From contig ML991794.1 in NCBI GenBank assembly GCA_010094025.1, positions 124,001 to 188,000 on the forward strand: a stretch of 64,000 nt of DNA. The letters run 5' to 3'. Every line of letters starts with the position of its first letter. The first letter of the stretch is position 1. Positions 34,525-46,122 of the stretch are shown one piece after another. The notes under the pieces are model-generated. The model was not told the origin of the DNA and did not search any database. It saw only the letters and a list, made by a program, of their open reading frames with translations. Both the position numbers and the translations under genes were made by a program. Origin of the DNA: Viridothelium virens. Its lineage: Eukaryota; Ascomycota; Dothideomycetes; Trypetheliales; Trypetheliaceae.

Positions 34525-35103
34525 CTTAAGCAGCCTGCTTGAAATTCTGTGGTCGGCCCAAATGAGCTGGTCAAGGAGAGGTGCGTATGAGACGCGAACA
34601 AGTCGAAGACAAAAAGTCGTACGTAGGTAGAAAAAAAAGTGAACCGAACGCGAAGTTTTGAACGAGGAAAGAGCGCATTACCTTTTCGCGAATTCGTCGC
34701 CAAGGCACGTGAACACCATATCAGGTCCCGTCGGCTTGATTTTAGTCTCAAATACTGTCATTGTGTTGCACAAAGCTACATACACAGAAAGAGGAAAATA
34801 TCGGTGGAGTTGTGAGTCGCTGACTGAAATGGTAAAATCGTATGACGAAGACCGTCATTAAAGGAGAACCGCCATGCATTCGTGGCATCGTCCTAAGACA
34901 AGAGGCCAATTAGGAAACCCACTCATTGCTCCATCAACCCAGAGAGAGAAAAGAGGAAAAAGAAAGCCAACTCTATACATTCTCCACCCAAATTGAAGTC
35001 CATTCTCCGATGACGAACAACACCACGTTCAGTTGTCCGTGAAAGCACCATCAACTTTTTCATAACTCACCCCAGCAGCCGATCACATTCTCCATTGCTG
35101 ATA
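34525..35103. other. Intergenic: MutL-like promoter and SIN3 3' region
   Basis: 579 bp between two minus-strand genes, holding the SIN3 terminator and the MutL-like promoter. No gene or structured element is recognised. Confidence 0.45.
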
Positions 35104-38100
35104 TCATCCTTCAGCCATTTCCGTGTCATCGCCAGAGGTCAAGTTGGCATCAGCTTTCCACTGGCGGTACTCCTCATTGTACCCATCCACCTGCTCCTTG
35201 CTGAGTCCTTTCATCCACGCATTGTTCATAATGAGCTTCTCCTTCACATCCTCCACCGCCTTCTCCGCGTCGCCAGTCTCGCCATCGCCATCCTCTCCCT
35301 CGGCACGTCCTGCACCGTCAATGTCCCCGGACATGCCCTTGTTCCCACTGTTGACACCGTCAGTCTCGGTAGTAGGATGAATGACAGGCCGCCGAGCGAA
35401 GGCGTGAGGGTGATACAGCATGTCTTCAGAGTTTGGCGCGAAGAGTGGCGTGTAAGTGCGAGTGCAGATGCGCATTTCCAACTTCTCCTTGGATTTGATG
35501 TTGGTGAAGCGCTGAGAAGCCTCGGCTTGTGCAACAGTCGCTGCATTAGGGCTCTTGTCGGCGTCTTCTATCATGTTCTCACCATTGATCATGTTCGTAT
35601 CAACACCATCAGAGGCATCGGGCAAATTCTTGCGTAAGACAGCGGTGTGCGTGAGGTGCACTGGCACACCTTCAGTGGGCTCGATGTTCGTGTAAGAGGA
35701 GATATAGTATGTCCAGCGGTTGGCAGCAGACATGGTGTCGATGTTGAATGTCGCGTCGTCCTTCTTGAAGATTTGTATCTGTGTACGCATCTCTACCTGG
35801 TCCTGTACGAAATTAACGTCAGCAGCGGTTCTGTGATACCAATCTTCTTCGTGCCACAATAGATTCATGCACAGCATCGTCAGTCTCACTAGTGCGCACA
35901 GCACACAATGATTAGGACAAAATGGGTTCGGTCTGGGGGATGCGGTTGGATGATGGAAGGGCAAGGTGCAGTGGTGCGGGAGAGAATAATGAAATCCAAC
36001 TTACAAAATTGAATCGGTAAATGTCACCCTCCTTGCAGTACTTCTCCACTTGTTTGCGATAGTTCAGCTCATCTTGATGAGTTGTTTGTTCATGTACACG
36101 ATCCTTCTTGAAAAGTTGGATAATGTCCCAGCTCTTGTCCTTTCCATCGTTTGCCATGATCGAGATTGCGAATCTGGTCAAAGAACTAAGGAGCTTCTCC
36201 AGCTGATGGAGCAGGTATCCGCACTGTAGATAGTAACGGCGAAGGGTTTCCTCAACTTGACTTGGTTCGATCTCTTGCTGGACTTGCTCACTCATCATGC
36301 GTAACATTTGGCTGTAGTAGTTGCAAGTAGGACCGACTTCGTAGAAGAAATTCGTGGGCAGTTTATCGATCATATTAAGATCTATCGCAGCCTTGGGTCC
36401 CATTGCGAGGTCCACTGTATGGTGAACTGCTTGCTCACTGTCTTTGAGTCGCTTTAGACGCTCGTAAAGGGTGAAAAACATCCGGAAGAAGCATAAAATG
36501 GAGAGGTTGGCATAGAGGTGATAATTGTCGCGCTTATACGGTTCTTCAGGTCTGAGATTCTGCATGTTGAAGTTGTTTCCGTCAACTGGATGTTCCACCC
36601 ATTTCTCTGGAGCCAAGTCCTCGACGGGTTCGGTCTTTGGTGCTGGGATGTCCGGAGCACCCGCTGGATCATCATCGGCAGCAGATACGGCTTCAGGGCT
36701 GCTGCCCCTGCTTGAAGCAGCGATACTATCTTCCTTGTCACGCCGCGCTGGTCGACCGCTGCGTCCACGTTCCAATAGGCCGCGTCTCAAGTCTTCCTTC
36801 TTTCTGTTCGTCTTACGGGATCGCGCAAGGACATCATCTGAAACAGACTGGTCTTCGTCAAGATTATCATCCGCGGCCAAAGACTCGAAACGACCTTGGA
36901 TGCTTTGCTGGAATTTGCCTTGGTCGAAGCCGAAATACAGGGGCAAGAGTTCCTTGATGAATGAAACGAGGCGGGGAACTTCGGTGGAGTGGTTGTATTC
37001 GGCGTAAGTGAGAAGAAGGCTGGAAGTGTCCAGAATGACATCGATATCATTGTGTGTAAACTCGAGTTGGAAGCTGGGAACGTTGCTGTATAGCATTTGG
37101 CGGGCACGCTGCTGTTCCTCCCACTTGACAGAGATCTCCTGCTGAAGAGTCTTCATTTGGAATTGTCGCTTATCGCCCTGTCGAGCAGCGAACCACTGAT
37201 GGTCAAGACTCCTGTAGAACGACTTGCTCGTCTGTTCGCGCCAGATCTTATCCCATTCGCGCTGGATCGGATGTCAGTGGAGAGGTCAGGAAAAGATGTG
37301 GACGAAAGTGCATACCTGAGCGGCCTTCCACTCTTCAAGCTTTGCCTGGAGTCGATTGGAGAGAAGAGGTACAACTTCGCTTGGCTCCTCAGCAAGGCCA
37401 CGGCAAACGACTTCTCCCTTCTCGCGGCCGTACATTTTCTTGATGACTCTCTTGTGGATGGTCCTGCTCTGACCGCCAAGACCCTCGGGTAGTCGCATGT
37501 TCTTACGTTCTTGTTCCGTCATATTCCTAAGTTGCTGTGCGTACGGCGTAAGAAGCTGGACTGTGCGGGACAGTGCCTCGATGTTGAAGTCGTAGTCGTG
37601 TCGTTCTTCTTCGATGCGGTGAAGTGTTTCTTCGTACTGATTCTTGCGATGTGCAACAAAGCCGGAATCTTCGGAGGCCCAAGTAGGATGAGAAGCCCAT
37701 TCGTCGTTAAGCACGGCATGACAGAGCTCGTCTCGTCCGCTGCAAACTTTCATCTTCTCCTGTAAGATATCCAAAAGTCTTCGGTCAGCCTTCCATACGA
37801 ACTGTGGTGCATGCAGAGAACGAAATATTGGTTCAGGGCTTTCAAAACAGAATCCATCAGACGTAACGCCAATGTATCTGTCGTAAGAAGGAGACATGCG
37901 ATTGGGGCGGAGAGGGTATAGAGTGGGGCGTCTTTTTTTCCGACGATCCTTCGGCTTCTCCGTAGGGACTCTCGCGATGGGGGTCTCCATGATGAGTTCT
38001 GCCCATTGTGCACTATCAAGTGCTTCGAAGCTCGCCTTTTTGACTTGTGGGAAGATGGCGTCAGGTTGACAACCACGCACGTTGGATTCTACAACTTTGC

Positions 38101-41100
38101 GTTCTTCCTCGGCGATCTCTTCAAGGCTTGATTGCAGCCTTTTGCGGGCTTCCTCATTCATGGGCGAGAGAGCGCGTTTGCGCTTTTGTCTCCCCGACAC
38201 AGGCAGTTTTGCCGCAAGGACCTGAATGGATTCTGCTACCGGAGCTTTGCTCCTGGTGCTAACCAATTTGGATGACAAGTTGGAAAACTTGAGGGATGAT
38301 GGAGATGGTGCAAATTTGGGGAACGATCGGAATGATGAGGCAAGGTTTTTAGAGGGAAAAGTCCATGAAGGAGGGCACCATGAGATTTTGTACTTTGGCA
38401 ACTCCAAAATGACAATAGGAAGCTAGCAAACAGCAACTGAAGAGGCTGGGACAATGCGGCAGAAAAAGACAACAATAACATGAATAGAGAAATGATGCAA
38501 GACTCACCCTCTTCGGTAACAGCCTGTAACTAGGGGTCAGGCCCCTGCAGTTCGGGAGGCTGGGACGGTCGAGCATCACACGAGGCCTATTTTCCACGAC
38601 AGTATCTTTATCGTCATATTTCAAGAAAGCCTTGAAGCCGTCCATGAGATCATCACTGCTCCCGATGTAGGCGTAGGCGCGATATACGAGTTCCCCCTTG
38701 GATAAAAGGTCTTGAGAGAAGAGGTTGCAGAGCTTGAGGAATTCCGACATGGTGTTTTTATTACCAATGTGCTTCTTCACTCTATCAAAAAGGCCTAATT
38801 CGTCCTGTGTTGCAGCATAAGACGTTCCTGGAGCCATTGGCTCTGGCAGAGCGGGGACAAGTGTGGGCGAAACGTTATGCAATTCACGTTGATCGAGAAG
38901 TTTTGCGCCGTGTTGATATTTGGTACGCTTTGTAAACATCAAGTCAGCATATTTCTCATATAACAGAGGTCTTGGCATTCCAGGAAGCAGTCCGTGATCA
39001 CTACGGTAGCGAAAAAAGCGTAGTGATCGACCGGCTTAAATCAAAGAAGGCGAGAATGCGACCCACTGCCAAACTAGCGAGGAGGTTGGTAGGGAGATTG
39101 GAGTGACGCAATTCACAGCACATGTGAGTTGCGAACCCTCCAAATCACAATCGTCCGTGCCCTATGTGTCTCACCCCGATGGATCATACAGAAACTGACA
39201 ATAGGACTAAAGGCGGTGAGCCTGGTTGAAACGAACGTACCTTATTGACACTGCTGGCTGCTCCCGTACCACCTCGAGCTGCAGCTGAAGGACCAGGCTC
39301 AGTTGCTACGGCCAGAGCAGAACTGCTCGCGGCAGGCGGTTGCCGCTCAGCCCCGCGCTTGCGTTTGTTGTCCTTATTCGCACTAGGTGTCGGAGCGAAG
39401 TTGCCCATCGGTGGCAATTTTGTCTGTTCCACTCGTGGTGTTTGATGCATTTGCGGGGTCTGACTCGTTCCATATATTGGTTCACGCAAGTTGCTCAGCA
39501 TCGTGACATCTTCAGGCATTACACCTCCAGCGGCTTGTCGAGCTGCTTGCGCACGCGCATGAGCAGCAGATTCAGGGAGAAATTGTTTGAAGTCTTCGAG
39601 AAGGTCGGGTGCAGAATTGAAAAGATGAGTCACTTGAGCGTAAACGTCCTGGATTGGTTTGGACTCGCGCTGGTAAGTTTGTAAAATTTCAAGGAATTGC
39701 TTGTAGATATCAGGTTGAGAAGCAAAGCGAGTCTAGGTTGCGGTAATTAGTCTAAAATTACGATCACACATGGAAAACACAGGACGTACCTTGATCTTGT
39801 TCACGTAGCTAATCGCATGGTTGAACTCCACAGGCCCACGCTTTTCAAGCCCTGCACCTGGTGGACCATCAGGTCCAACACCATTGATATTATGAGGTTG
39901 AGGTGTCACGGCCCGTCCAGATGGAGAAAGATGTTGAACTCCTGGCCCGCCCATCGAGGCACCAGCAGCGACCGTAACAGCATTCTGCAGTTGCGATACC
40001 CCACGTTGCTCTTGCTGGTGCGCGAGGGTAGCAGAATTGGCTGCTATCTGCTGCTCACGAGTATCTACAGGAGAGGTCTGATTCTGAGTGTGTGGCATAA
40101 ACAGAGGGCCCATCATGCGACCATTTGGACTCATGCTTATTCCGCCGGGACCAGCTTCGTTCTGCTGCTGCGGCCAGCCGCCACTAGCGCCTCGGGCTCC
40201 GGCATCGTATTGTACGTCTCCTGTAACGGAGCTGGACGGAGGTACGGCTCGTGGCGAAAGCGGTCGCGGCGCCGGTAACGATGATACAGTTGTGCCCATC
40301 GGAGTAGTGACTCGAATGGAGTTCGGATCGTCGCCCATACCGCATTCAATGCGATATCCAGGAGGTAAAAAGGTATTAAACCCTTGGATCAGATTCGGAT
40401 TACCGGCAAAGAGGGTCGAGACGCGTTCAATCACTCCCGGCGTATCAATTGCTCCGCTCTTGAAATCCTTCATAATGTCCAGAAACCGATTGTAGACATC
40501 CGGGCTATCTACAAACTGGACCTTGACCTGATCTAGGTAGCTAAGGGCATCATTAAGAATTGGTTGCTGCCCTTGACCCACGCTTGCAGCCCCGGACTGG
40601 GCACCTGGGCCGGCGGCAAATGGCATGAGAGCTTGTTGTTGACTTTGCGTCATCTGCATACGCTGTGGACCGTCCGTCTGCTGTACCGGGCCACCAGCAA
40701 AGATATTACTAGGACCGCTAGGAGCACCGAGGTTTGACGAAGTCTGAGGCACTGGCCCTGGTCCTGGACCCGGACCCGGTGCCGATCCCGGACCTGGTCC
40801 AACACTTGCGAGTAGACCATTAGGACCGTGTATGGCTGAGCGAATCTGCGGCGCGACTGCGTGGGGCTGATGCAGAGGTATCGAGCCCGCGTGAGTTTGA
40901 TGCTGGGGCCCAGCCTCTTGCGGCTGTCGATCACGGGCCTCACGCTCTCGCTGTTCATGCTCGCGTTCATCTTGATACGTCCGATCCCACTCTCGTCGTT
41001 GTTCTCTGATTTCCCGCTCGCGCTCAAACTCAGACTGTCCTTGCGAACGACCTTGTACCGCCTCATTGATGTTCGGCAACACATATCCAGGACCTTGTCC

Positions 41101-41580
41101 TCCTTGTTGTTGCTGAGCAGAATTCTGCGGCCCTGTTGGGCCTTCGGAGGTCGGTGGAGGTGGGCGGCTAGGTATGACAGGTGATGGCTGCGTCAAGCCT
41201 TGAAGCGTGGGCAGGTTATGGCCAGATTGCTGGCCACCGGAAGAGAACATGGGAGCTGTTGTGGCTAAGTCAGCGATGCATAGACGCAGCACGCTATCCA
41301 AATGAACGTACCTGAAGGTGGTGGAAGCACTGGTCCTGGTCCTGACTGGGGTTGAGGTTGAGTACTCTGACCTGGCGGTGCCGATCTGAGCAGGTGGCAG
41401 TCGTTAGCATCGCGCAGCACCAGCAACAAAATAACGAGTAAAAATATATCTTTTGGAGTTAAGAGGGTAGTGACCAACTTACCCAAAGGATGGCATCGGC
41501 CTGGGAGCGGCCCCAGGAGGTTGCTCGGGAGTTTGATGAACTCCAGGAGGCTGCGGAGGTGGCCAACCCTCGCGGCTCAT
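35104..41580 (-). CDS. SIN3: SIN3 transcriptional co-repressor scaffold of the Rpd3-type histone deacetylase complex
   Basis: Exons (minus): 41580-41483, 41385-41312, 41255-39790, 39732-39241, 38927-38508, 37759-37316, 37261-36005 and 35802-35104, giving 1649 residues with all phases joining. The N-terminus is Pro/Gln-rich. PAH1 reads [20 protein letters not shown] onward and PAH2 spans the intron at 39733-39789 ([11 protein letters not shown], then [17 protein letters not shown]). A third PAH-like region contains [20 protein letters not shown]. The HDAC-interaction region runs from [14 protein letters not shown] to [16 protein letters not shown] and [13 protein letters not shown], and the C-terminal Sin3 domain includes [18 protein letters not shown]. 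The junction between LPKR and [10 protein letters not shown] is uncertain. It can be spliced by a 748-nt intron (37760-38507) or by an 85-nt intron (38423-38507) that adds 221 in-frame residues, for a total of 1870. The acceptor before RTKYQH (near 38928, AAAG) is weak. Confidence 0.9.
37760..38422 (-). other. In-frame open segment inside the SIN3 junction: intron ORF or optional exon part
   Basis: 221 codons are open on the SIN3 strand and continuous with the downstream SIN3 frame. The segment starts exactly at a usable acceptor (TTTGCTAG at 38423-38430) and ends at another (TTACAG at 37760). The peptide is polar and looks genuine: two basic clusters ([12 protein letters not shown] and [11 protein letters not shown], possible nuclear-localisation signals), a Glu-rich helix-like stretch ([20 protein letters not shown]) and a more hydrophobic end ([20 protein letters not shown]). 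I do not recognise any domain in it. If it is skipped, SIN3 homology is continuous. If it is kept, the co-repressor gains an insert just before the SGRDELC block. Confidence 0.55.
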
Positions 41581-42630
41581 TGTCAAGGAGAGCTGATCAA
41601 GGACCAAATATCTAGACGAGAGTACAAAGGTTTGTAAACGGTTCCTGACGCGCGAGCTTGTGTGCGTTCAACATTCGAGAAGAAGGTTGGCGAAAGGTAA
41701 GTGCTTAGTCCCAGGGCAAAGGCGATTGGTGCGCGCCAAGCTATCGCGTGGTGCAGGCGGGGATGGTCACAAGTCCGCAGCAAAGGTCGTCACGGCAGAC
41801 GAAGACGAGAGTCTGCCTCATCCACAGAGTCAGCGCAGTCACGAATAGTCGGCTCTGCAGTTCGCAGGTGGGTAAGTTGTAGGTGAAGAAGCACTGAACA
41901 GGAGAGTGGTCTCCGGACCTGAAAGATCGTCTCCACAGCAGGTACGTAAGTGGTATGATAATCCGCCCTTGTCCCGGGATGGCTAGTGTGAGCCAAGCTG
42001 CCGACCAAGGCAAACACAGGCACCACCGCGCCGGCACGCAAGGAGCCCTGCATCGGCGCCGGGACACCGGCGGTCAGATCACAATTGATTTGATTGGACA
42101 ATCTTAGATAGCTATGTAAGCGAAATCTGCCAAAATCCACATGATTAAGGTACATTAGGTAGGTATCAGATGACAACAACATCGGAAAGTCAATTGGCTA
42201 TCTCTGCGAGACAGAAACAAAACGCGTAATTTACAACTTCGTCTGAAGCGCGTCAAGCAACATTAGAGCCGAATAATGTTAGGATGCTAACTTAGTCACA
42301 CAATTCATCGCTGAGTTTGCGCAACACGGAGCGTCTGTAGCTCACATCAGAGGTATGTTTTCCAAACACTTCAAGTGACTCATTACATGTGAATCGCGGC
42401 CGCATCCTCGTGTATGGTATGATACAATGCTTTCCCAATGGTGACAGGTAAAGTCATTCCTAAATGACATTGTGATCTAGCTACTTAGGTCCCAGGATAG
42501 AGTCTATGGTATCATCGCTTCAAACTCATGACAAATACACTCACATATCATCATGCTCACGTATCCTCCCGTGCTTTGCATAGCACCCAATATCGCTATC
42601 TCGTTTACGAGATGCATTGCATGAAACATC
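41581..42630. other. SIN3 promoter and kinase 3' region
   Basis: A 1.05-kb gap between two minus-strand genes. Frames inside it are short and without resemblance to known families. The SIN3 promoter should lie within the first few hundred bases above 41580. No RNA gene or repeat is seen. Confidence 0.45.
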
Positions 42631-45600
42631 TCAGCCCGCAGCATCCAGATCAATCAAGCCATCCCCGTCAACTCCATCAACCCCATTCGCATGCACATCC
42701 CATCCCACCGGCCCTCCATACATCATCCCCACCCCTCTGAAGCCATCAAAGAGTCTCTTCTCAAAGTTCGAATAATCCCCCATCCGTCCTTGTCCCGTCC
42801 ACCTCACAACCTCCTCCCAGTTCTTCTCCACCTCCCTCTGAATTTCCTCCACGAACCCCCAATACTCCAACTGTGCTCCACTCTCGTCCTCTCTCTCTCC
42901 ATCCTCCCTCCGCTGCTCCTCCTCCTCCCCATCCCCACCACTCTCTCCCTCCAATCTCAATCTCGTCGCCACCTCCTCATACCTCGCCTGCCTCTCCTCC
43001 TCCATCACCGCCACATCCCCCGGCCTTACCATCTGCCCGGGCAACTGCCCCATCAACGCCTCAAACCCCGCCCGCAAACGCTCCTCCGCACGCTCATCTC
43101 TTCCCCACCCACTACTCACGCTCCGCTGCGACCGCCGCCTCCCATCCCCCACACGAAACGGCTCGCGCAGACGTCCTCGCTGGAACTCGCGGTCGCGGTC
43201 GCGGTGCCTACTGCGCTGCCCGCCACCCGCCCCACGAATCGTCAACTCGCGATCGCCATCCTCCTCGCCATCCGCAGCATACAGATCTGGGTCCGGAGCA
43301 GCGGCGTAGGGGTCGTGGTCGGCGGAGCCGGTGGAGCTGAGGGTGGTGCTGCGGGAGCGGGAGTCGTAGCTGTGGTTGTAGGCGTGGCCGGCGACGACGA
43401 GGCCCGCGCTACTACCGCCGTTCGAGGCGCGCTGGCTGGCGTCCGGCGCGAGGAGTCCCGCGACGTTTTGCTGTGGCTCGGATTGCGATTTGAAGTGGAA
43501 GGAGGTGCGGTTGGCGCTGGGGGGGTGGAGGAGGGAGGAGGAAGAGGAGGACTCGGCGGCGGTGGCACTGCTGATGCTGGCGCTGCTGAAGCTGGGATGG
43601 AGGATGCTCGTGCTGGCTTGGTGCTGGTGTTGCTGGAGGCCGTCTTCGTATTCGAAGGGGTTGCCTGAGGTGCTGACGGAGTGCGAGGAGCTGGCCGTAG
43701 AGGGGCGTGGGACGAATTCTGGATCGGCGAAATCCAGATCAATCATAGAACCCCGGTTGGGGGAATCGGAACCGCCACCCTGCGGGTAGAGGAAGTCGTC
43801 GAAGCTATCCATAGGCTGGGTGGCAGCGTGCTTGAGGGGAGGACGTCTCGGAAATGCGCCAAAGCCATCGTCAGAGTCTTCACTAGTGGAGGGTTCTGGA
43901 ATCTTAGGTACAGGAGCAGGCATTGTAGGAAAAGTCCAGTCTTGTGTGCGGCGATTGCGGATCTCAGTTGCAGGAGCGCTCATCAAAGGGAATTTCCAGT
44001 CCTTGGTGGCGCGTCGGGTCCCTTGGTTGCGTTCGTAATTGTAGTCGCCATCAGAGTCCCGCAAACTTCTACCTCGATTTGCTCGGAGAGTAGGAACATT
44101 GGCAAGATCAACGCTGGCAATTCCCGGTCCAATATCAGCTGCATCGAGATCAATCATTGTCGTTCGGTTTTGATCTCGATCGCTGGAAATATTTCGCAAC
44201 GGTAGATCAGACAGGGGCTGGCTTGTGTCCGAGTCTGAGCCGTAATGATAGGGCTCAGCACTCTGGTTAAATATACGGCCTAGCCCTGCTTCTCCTCTGC
44301 GAGCACGCTCCTGTGCCATCGCTCTCTCATAGTTGGCCATATTTCGCCTGCGCCCAACACGAGGGTTGCCTTCCGCGTCTGACTCCTCCAATGTCCTGCT
44401 AACTCGTGAACTCGGATGAGGTAGAGCAGGACGTAATCGACTGAGTCTCTTCGAGATCCTTTTGTCAAAGTCTGCAGTTGTGCTGAAGTTCCACTCGTCA
44501 ACTTGACCATTCTCACTTAAAGACTCAGGTCCAGGAGCACCAAATGGGTTGAGAATCGACGTTCGTTGTCCTCCTTGATGCTCCCATTGCGCATAACGTT
44601 CAATAAGCTCGACGAGGCTGCTTGTTGGATATTGCTCTTCCGTTGCGGCCACGAAGGGATGGTCCAGGGTAGCGCTTGCAGAGGGCCGATCCTGAGGTTG
44701 TTCTTGTAAACAATAAGATACAAAATCTCGCAGCTCGTCGGAGTATTCGCCATCCTGAAGTCGTGGGGCCTTGTCTAGAACATTGCCCAGCATGTGCGGG
44801 TTGATCTTTGCGTTTGGCGGCATTCCGGTTGCCATTTCGTATACTGTGCACCCAAACGCCCAGCAGTCAACCTCCGTCCCGTAGGCAAGTCGGCTTGGCT
44901 CATCTTTGTGCATTTCCGGAGCCATCCAAAATGGAGTGCCGATGATTGTAGTTCGTTTCGAGAAGTCACTGTCGAGTACGCCTGAGACTCCAAAGTCGCA
45001 AAGTTGAACCTGGCCATCTTCAGTCACGAGGACGTTAGCACATTTAACATCTCTGTGAATAATGCCGGCTTCATGCACGAATCTGAGGGCAACCGCAAGC
45101 TCTCGGGCTATGGGAATGATGTAGTTCTCCTCGAGACCAGGCTTCGAATTGGCGCGCATCAGAGTGTGAACGCTTCCTCCTGGACAGTACTCCGCAGTTA
45201 TCCATAACTGACTATGGAGGGAGAAGGTGTCGAGTACGCCATTGATGTTTTTGGCACCGCTATCTTTGAGTTGCCGCAAAATTGTGATCTCGTTAACGAA
45301 GTCCTTGATAGCCTCGTCCTTGTTTTTGAGGTCAAGCTTGTAGTCAGAGCTATCGACATCAATAATCTTGACCGCAACGATTTGCTGGTTACGGCGGTCC
45401 TTGCTATACTGAATTAGTGCAAAGTTTTGGGAGTGTGATGTTTTTTTCGGTCATGCCTTTTGAAGACTCGGCCGAAGGACCCTTTGCCGATGAGCTCTAG
45501 GAATTCATAAGGAGGGACTTCAACGCCGATTCTGCTTGCTCTCTCCTCTACAGCTTTCTGCATGTCCTTTGCCTCTTCGGCTTGCTTAAGCTTCATCATG

Positions 45601-45635
45601 CCCCCCGGACCGGGGACTAAGTGAGATCGATCCAT
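42631..45635 (-). CDS. Ste20/germinal-centre-type serine/threonine protein kinase
   Basis: Exons 45635-45457 and 45403-42631 give 983 residues. The kinase domain (about 43-300) is complete: glycine loop IGKGSFGRV (about 49-57), VAVK with Lys72, HRDVKCAN with catalytic Asp178, DFG at 196 and GTPFWMAPE ending at 223. The FVNEITILRQL helix supplies the C-helix glutamate. The GTPFWMAPE and CPGGSVHTL segments are characteristic of the STE20/GCK group. The long C-terminal half is low in complexity and acidic, with a repeated WKFP/WTFP-MSAPA/MPAPV-type motif and DLDAAD/DLDFAD motifs. The 53-nt intron near the glycine loop appears to use a GC donor (AAAAG, then GCATGA) with a CTAAT branch point and TATAG acceptor, which gives GRVFKSKDRRNQQIVAVK. 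The family suggests roles in polarity or morphogenesis. The exact orthologue is not assigned. Confidence 0.9.
45404..45456 (-). other. Putative GC-AG intron in the kinase gene
   Basis: The minus-strand sequence runs AAAAG, then GCATGACC, a branch point GCACTAATTC and the acceptor AGTATAG. Only this pairing keeps both the kinase frame and the expected Lys-Ser-Lys-Asp sequence after the glycine loop. No in-phase GT donor is available close by except a weak one that would delete Val-Phe-Lys. Confidence 0.65.
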
Positions 45636-46122
45636 GATCGTCTCAAATTGACCACAGCGACAAAGTTCTTACAACAAAGATGGATGCAAAGGTACTTAGG
45701 AAGGCTTTTGCAGATCCTCTCGTTCAATGTAGGATCATTCCCATAAGGAGTGTCATGGGAGTCTCCTTTGTCGATGAAGTCGGTTGGTTAAATGATTCGC
45801 GGTTTGATATCCGGGGACAAAGCTCCTGAAAAGTCCGACTAGCCTCATACAGCCCTAGCGCGTTTCTTCGACATGACGGCCACTCTGCAGGAGCCGCATC
45901 TGACGTCACAAAAAGCAAGATGGCAAACTGGCGCGCCGAAAACCAAGATTCATTTTCGCATCTAAATCTAGACCTCCACCCCTCCCGCGCTTTCATCATT
46001 CACCTTTCAGCTCTTTCAGCCCTTTCAGCATCGATTATCTGGTCATTCGGAATCAATTCACACTGTGAACGGTCTATCTGCCATCAGGCTCGTTACTCGG
46101 GACCATAGCGCACGGGCCAGTC
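45636..46122. other. Bidirectional promoter of the kinase and the small glycine-rich protein genes
   Basis: 487 bp between divergent start codons. It contains a perfect CRE palindrome at 45901-45908 and, near 46000-46030, three close CTTTCAG repeats in a pyrimidine-rich leader before the plus-strand gene. Confidence 0.5.
45901..45908. promoter_or_regulatory. CRE palindrome (TGACGTCA)
   Basis: A perfect eight-base CRE/ATF site midway between two divergent genes, 266 bp from the kinase start and 215 bp from the start of the small glycine-rich protein. Fungal ATF/CREB-type bZIP factors (Atf1, AtfA) bind this sequence. Regulation of either gene is an inference. Confidence 0.45.

Noticed and set aside
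42691-43668. 325-codon plus-strand frame over the kinase C-terminus
   Set aside because: Leu/Pro- then Val/Gly-rich nonsense-like sequence opposite the disordered kinase tail; no domain.
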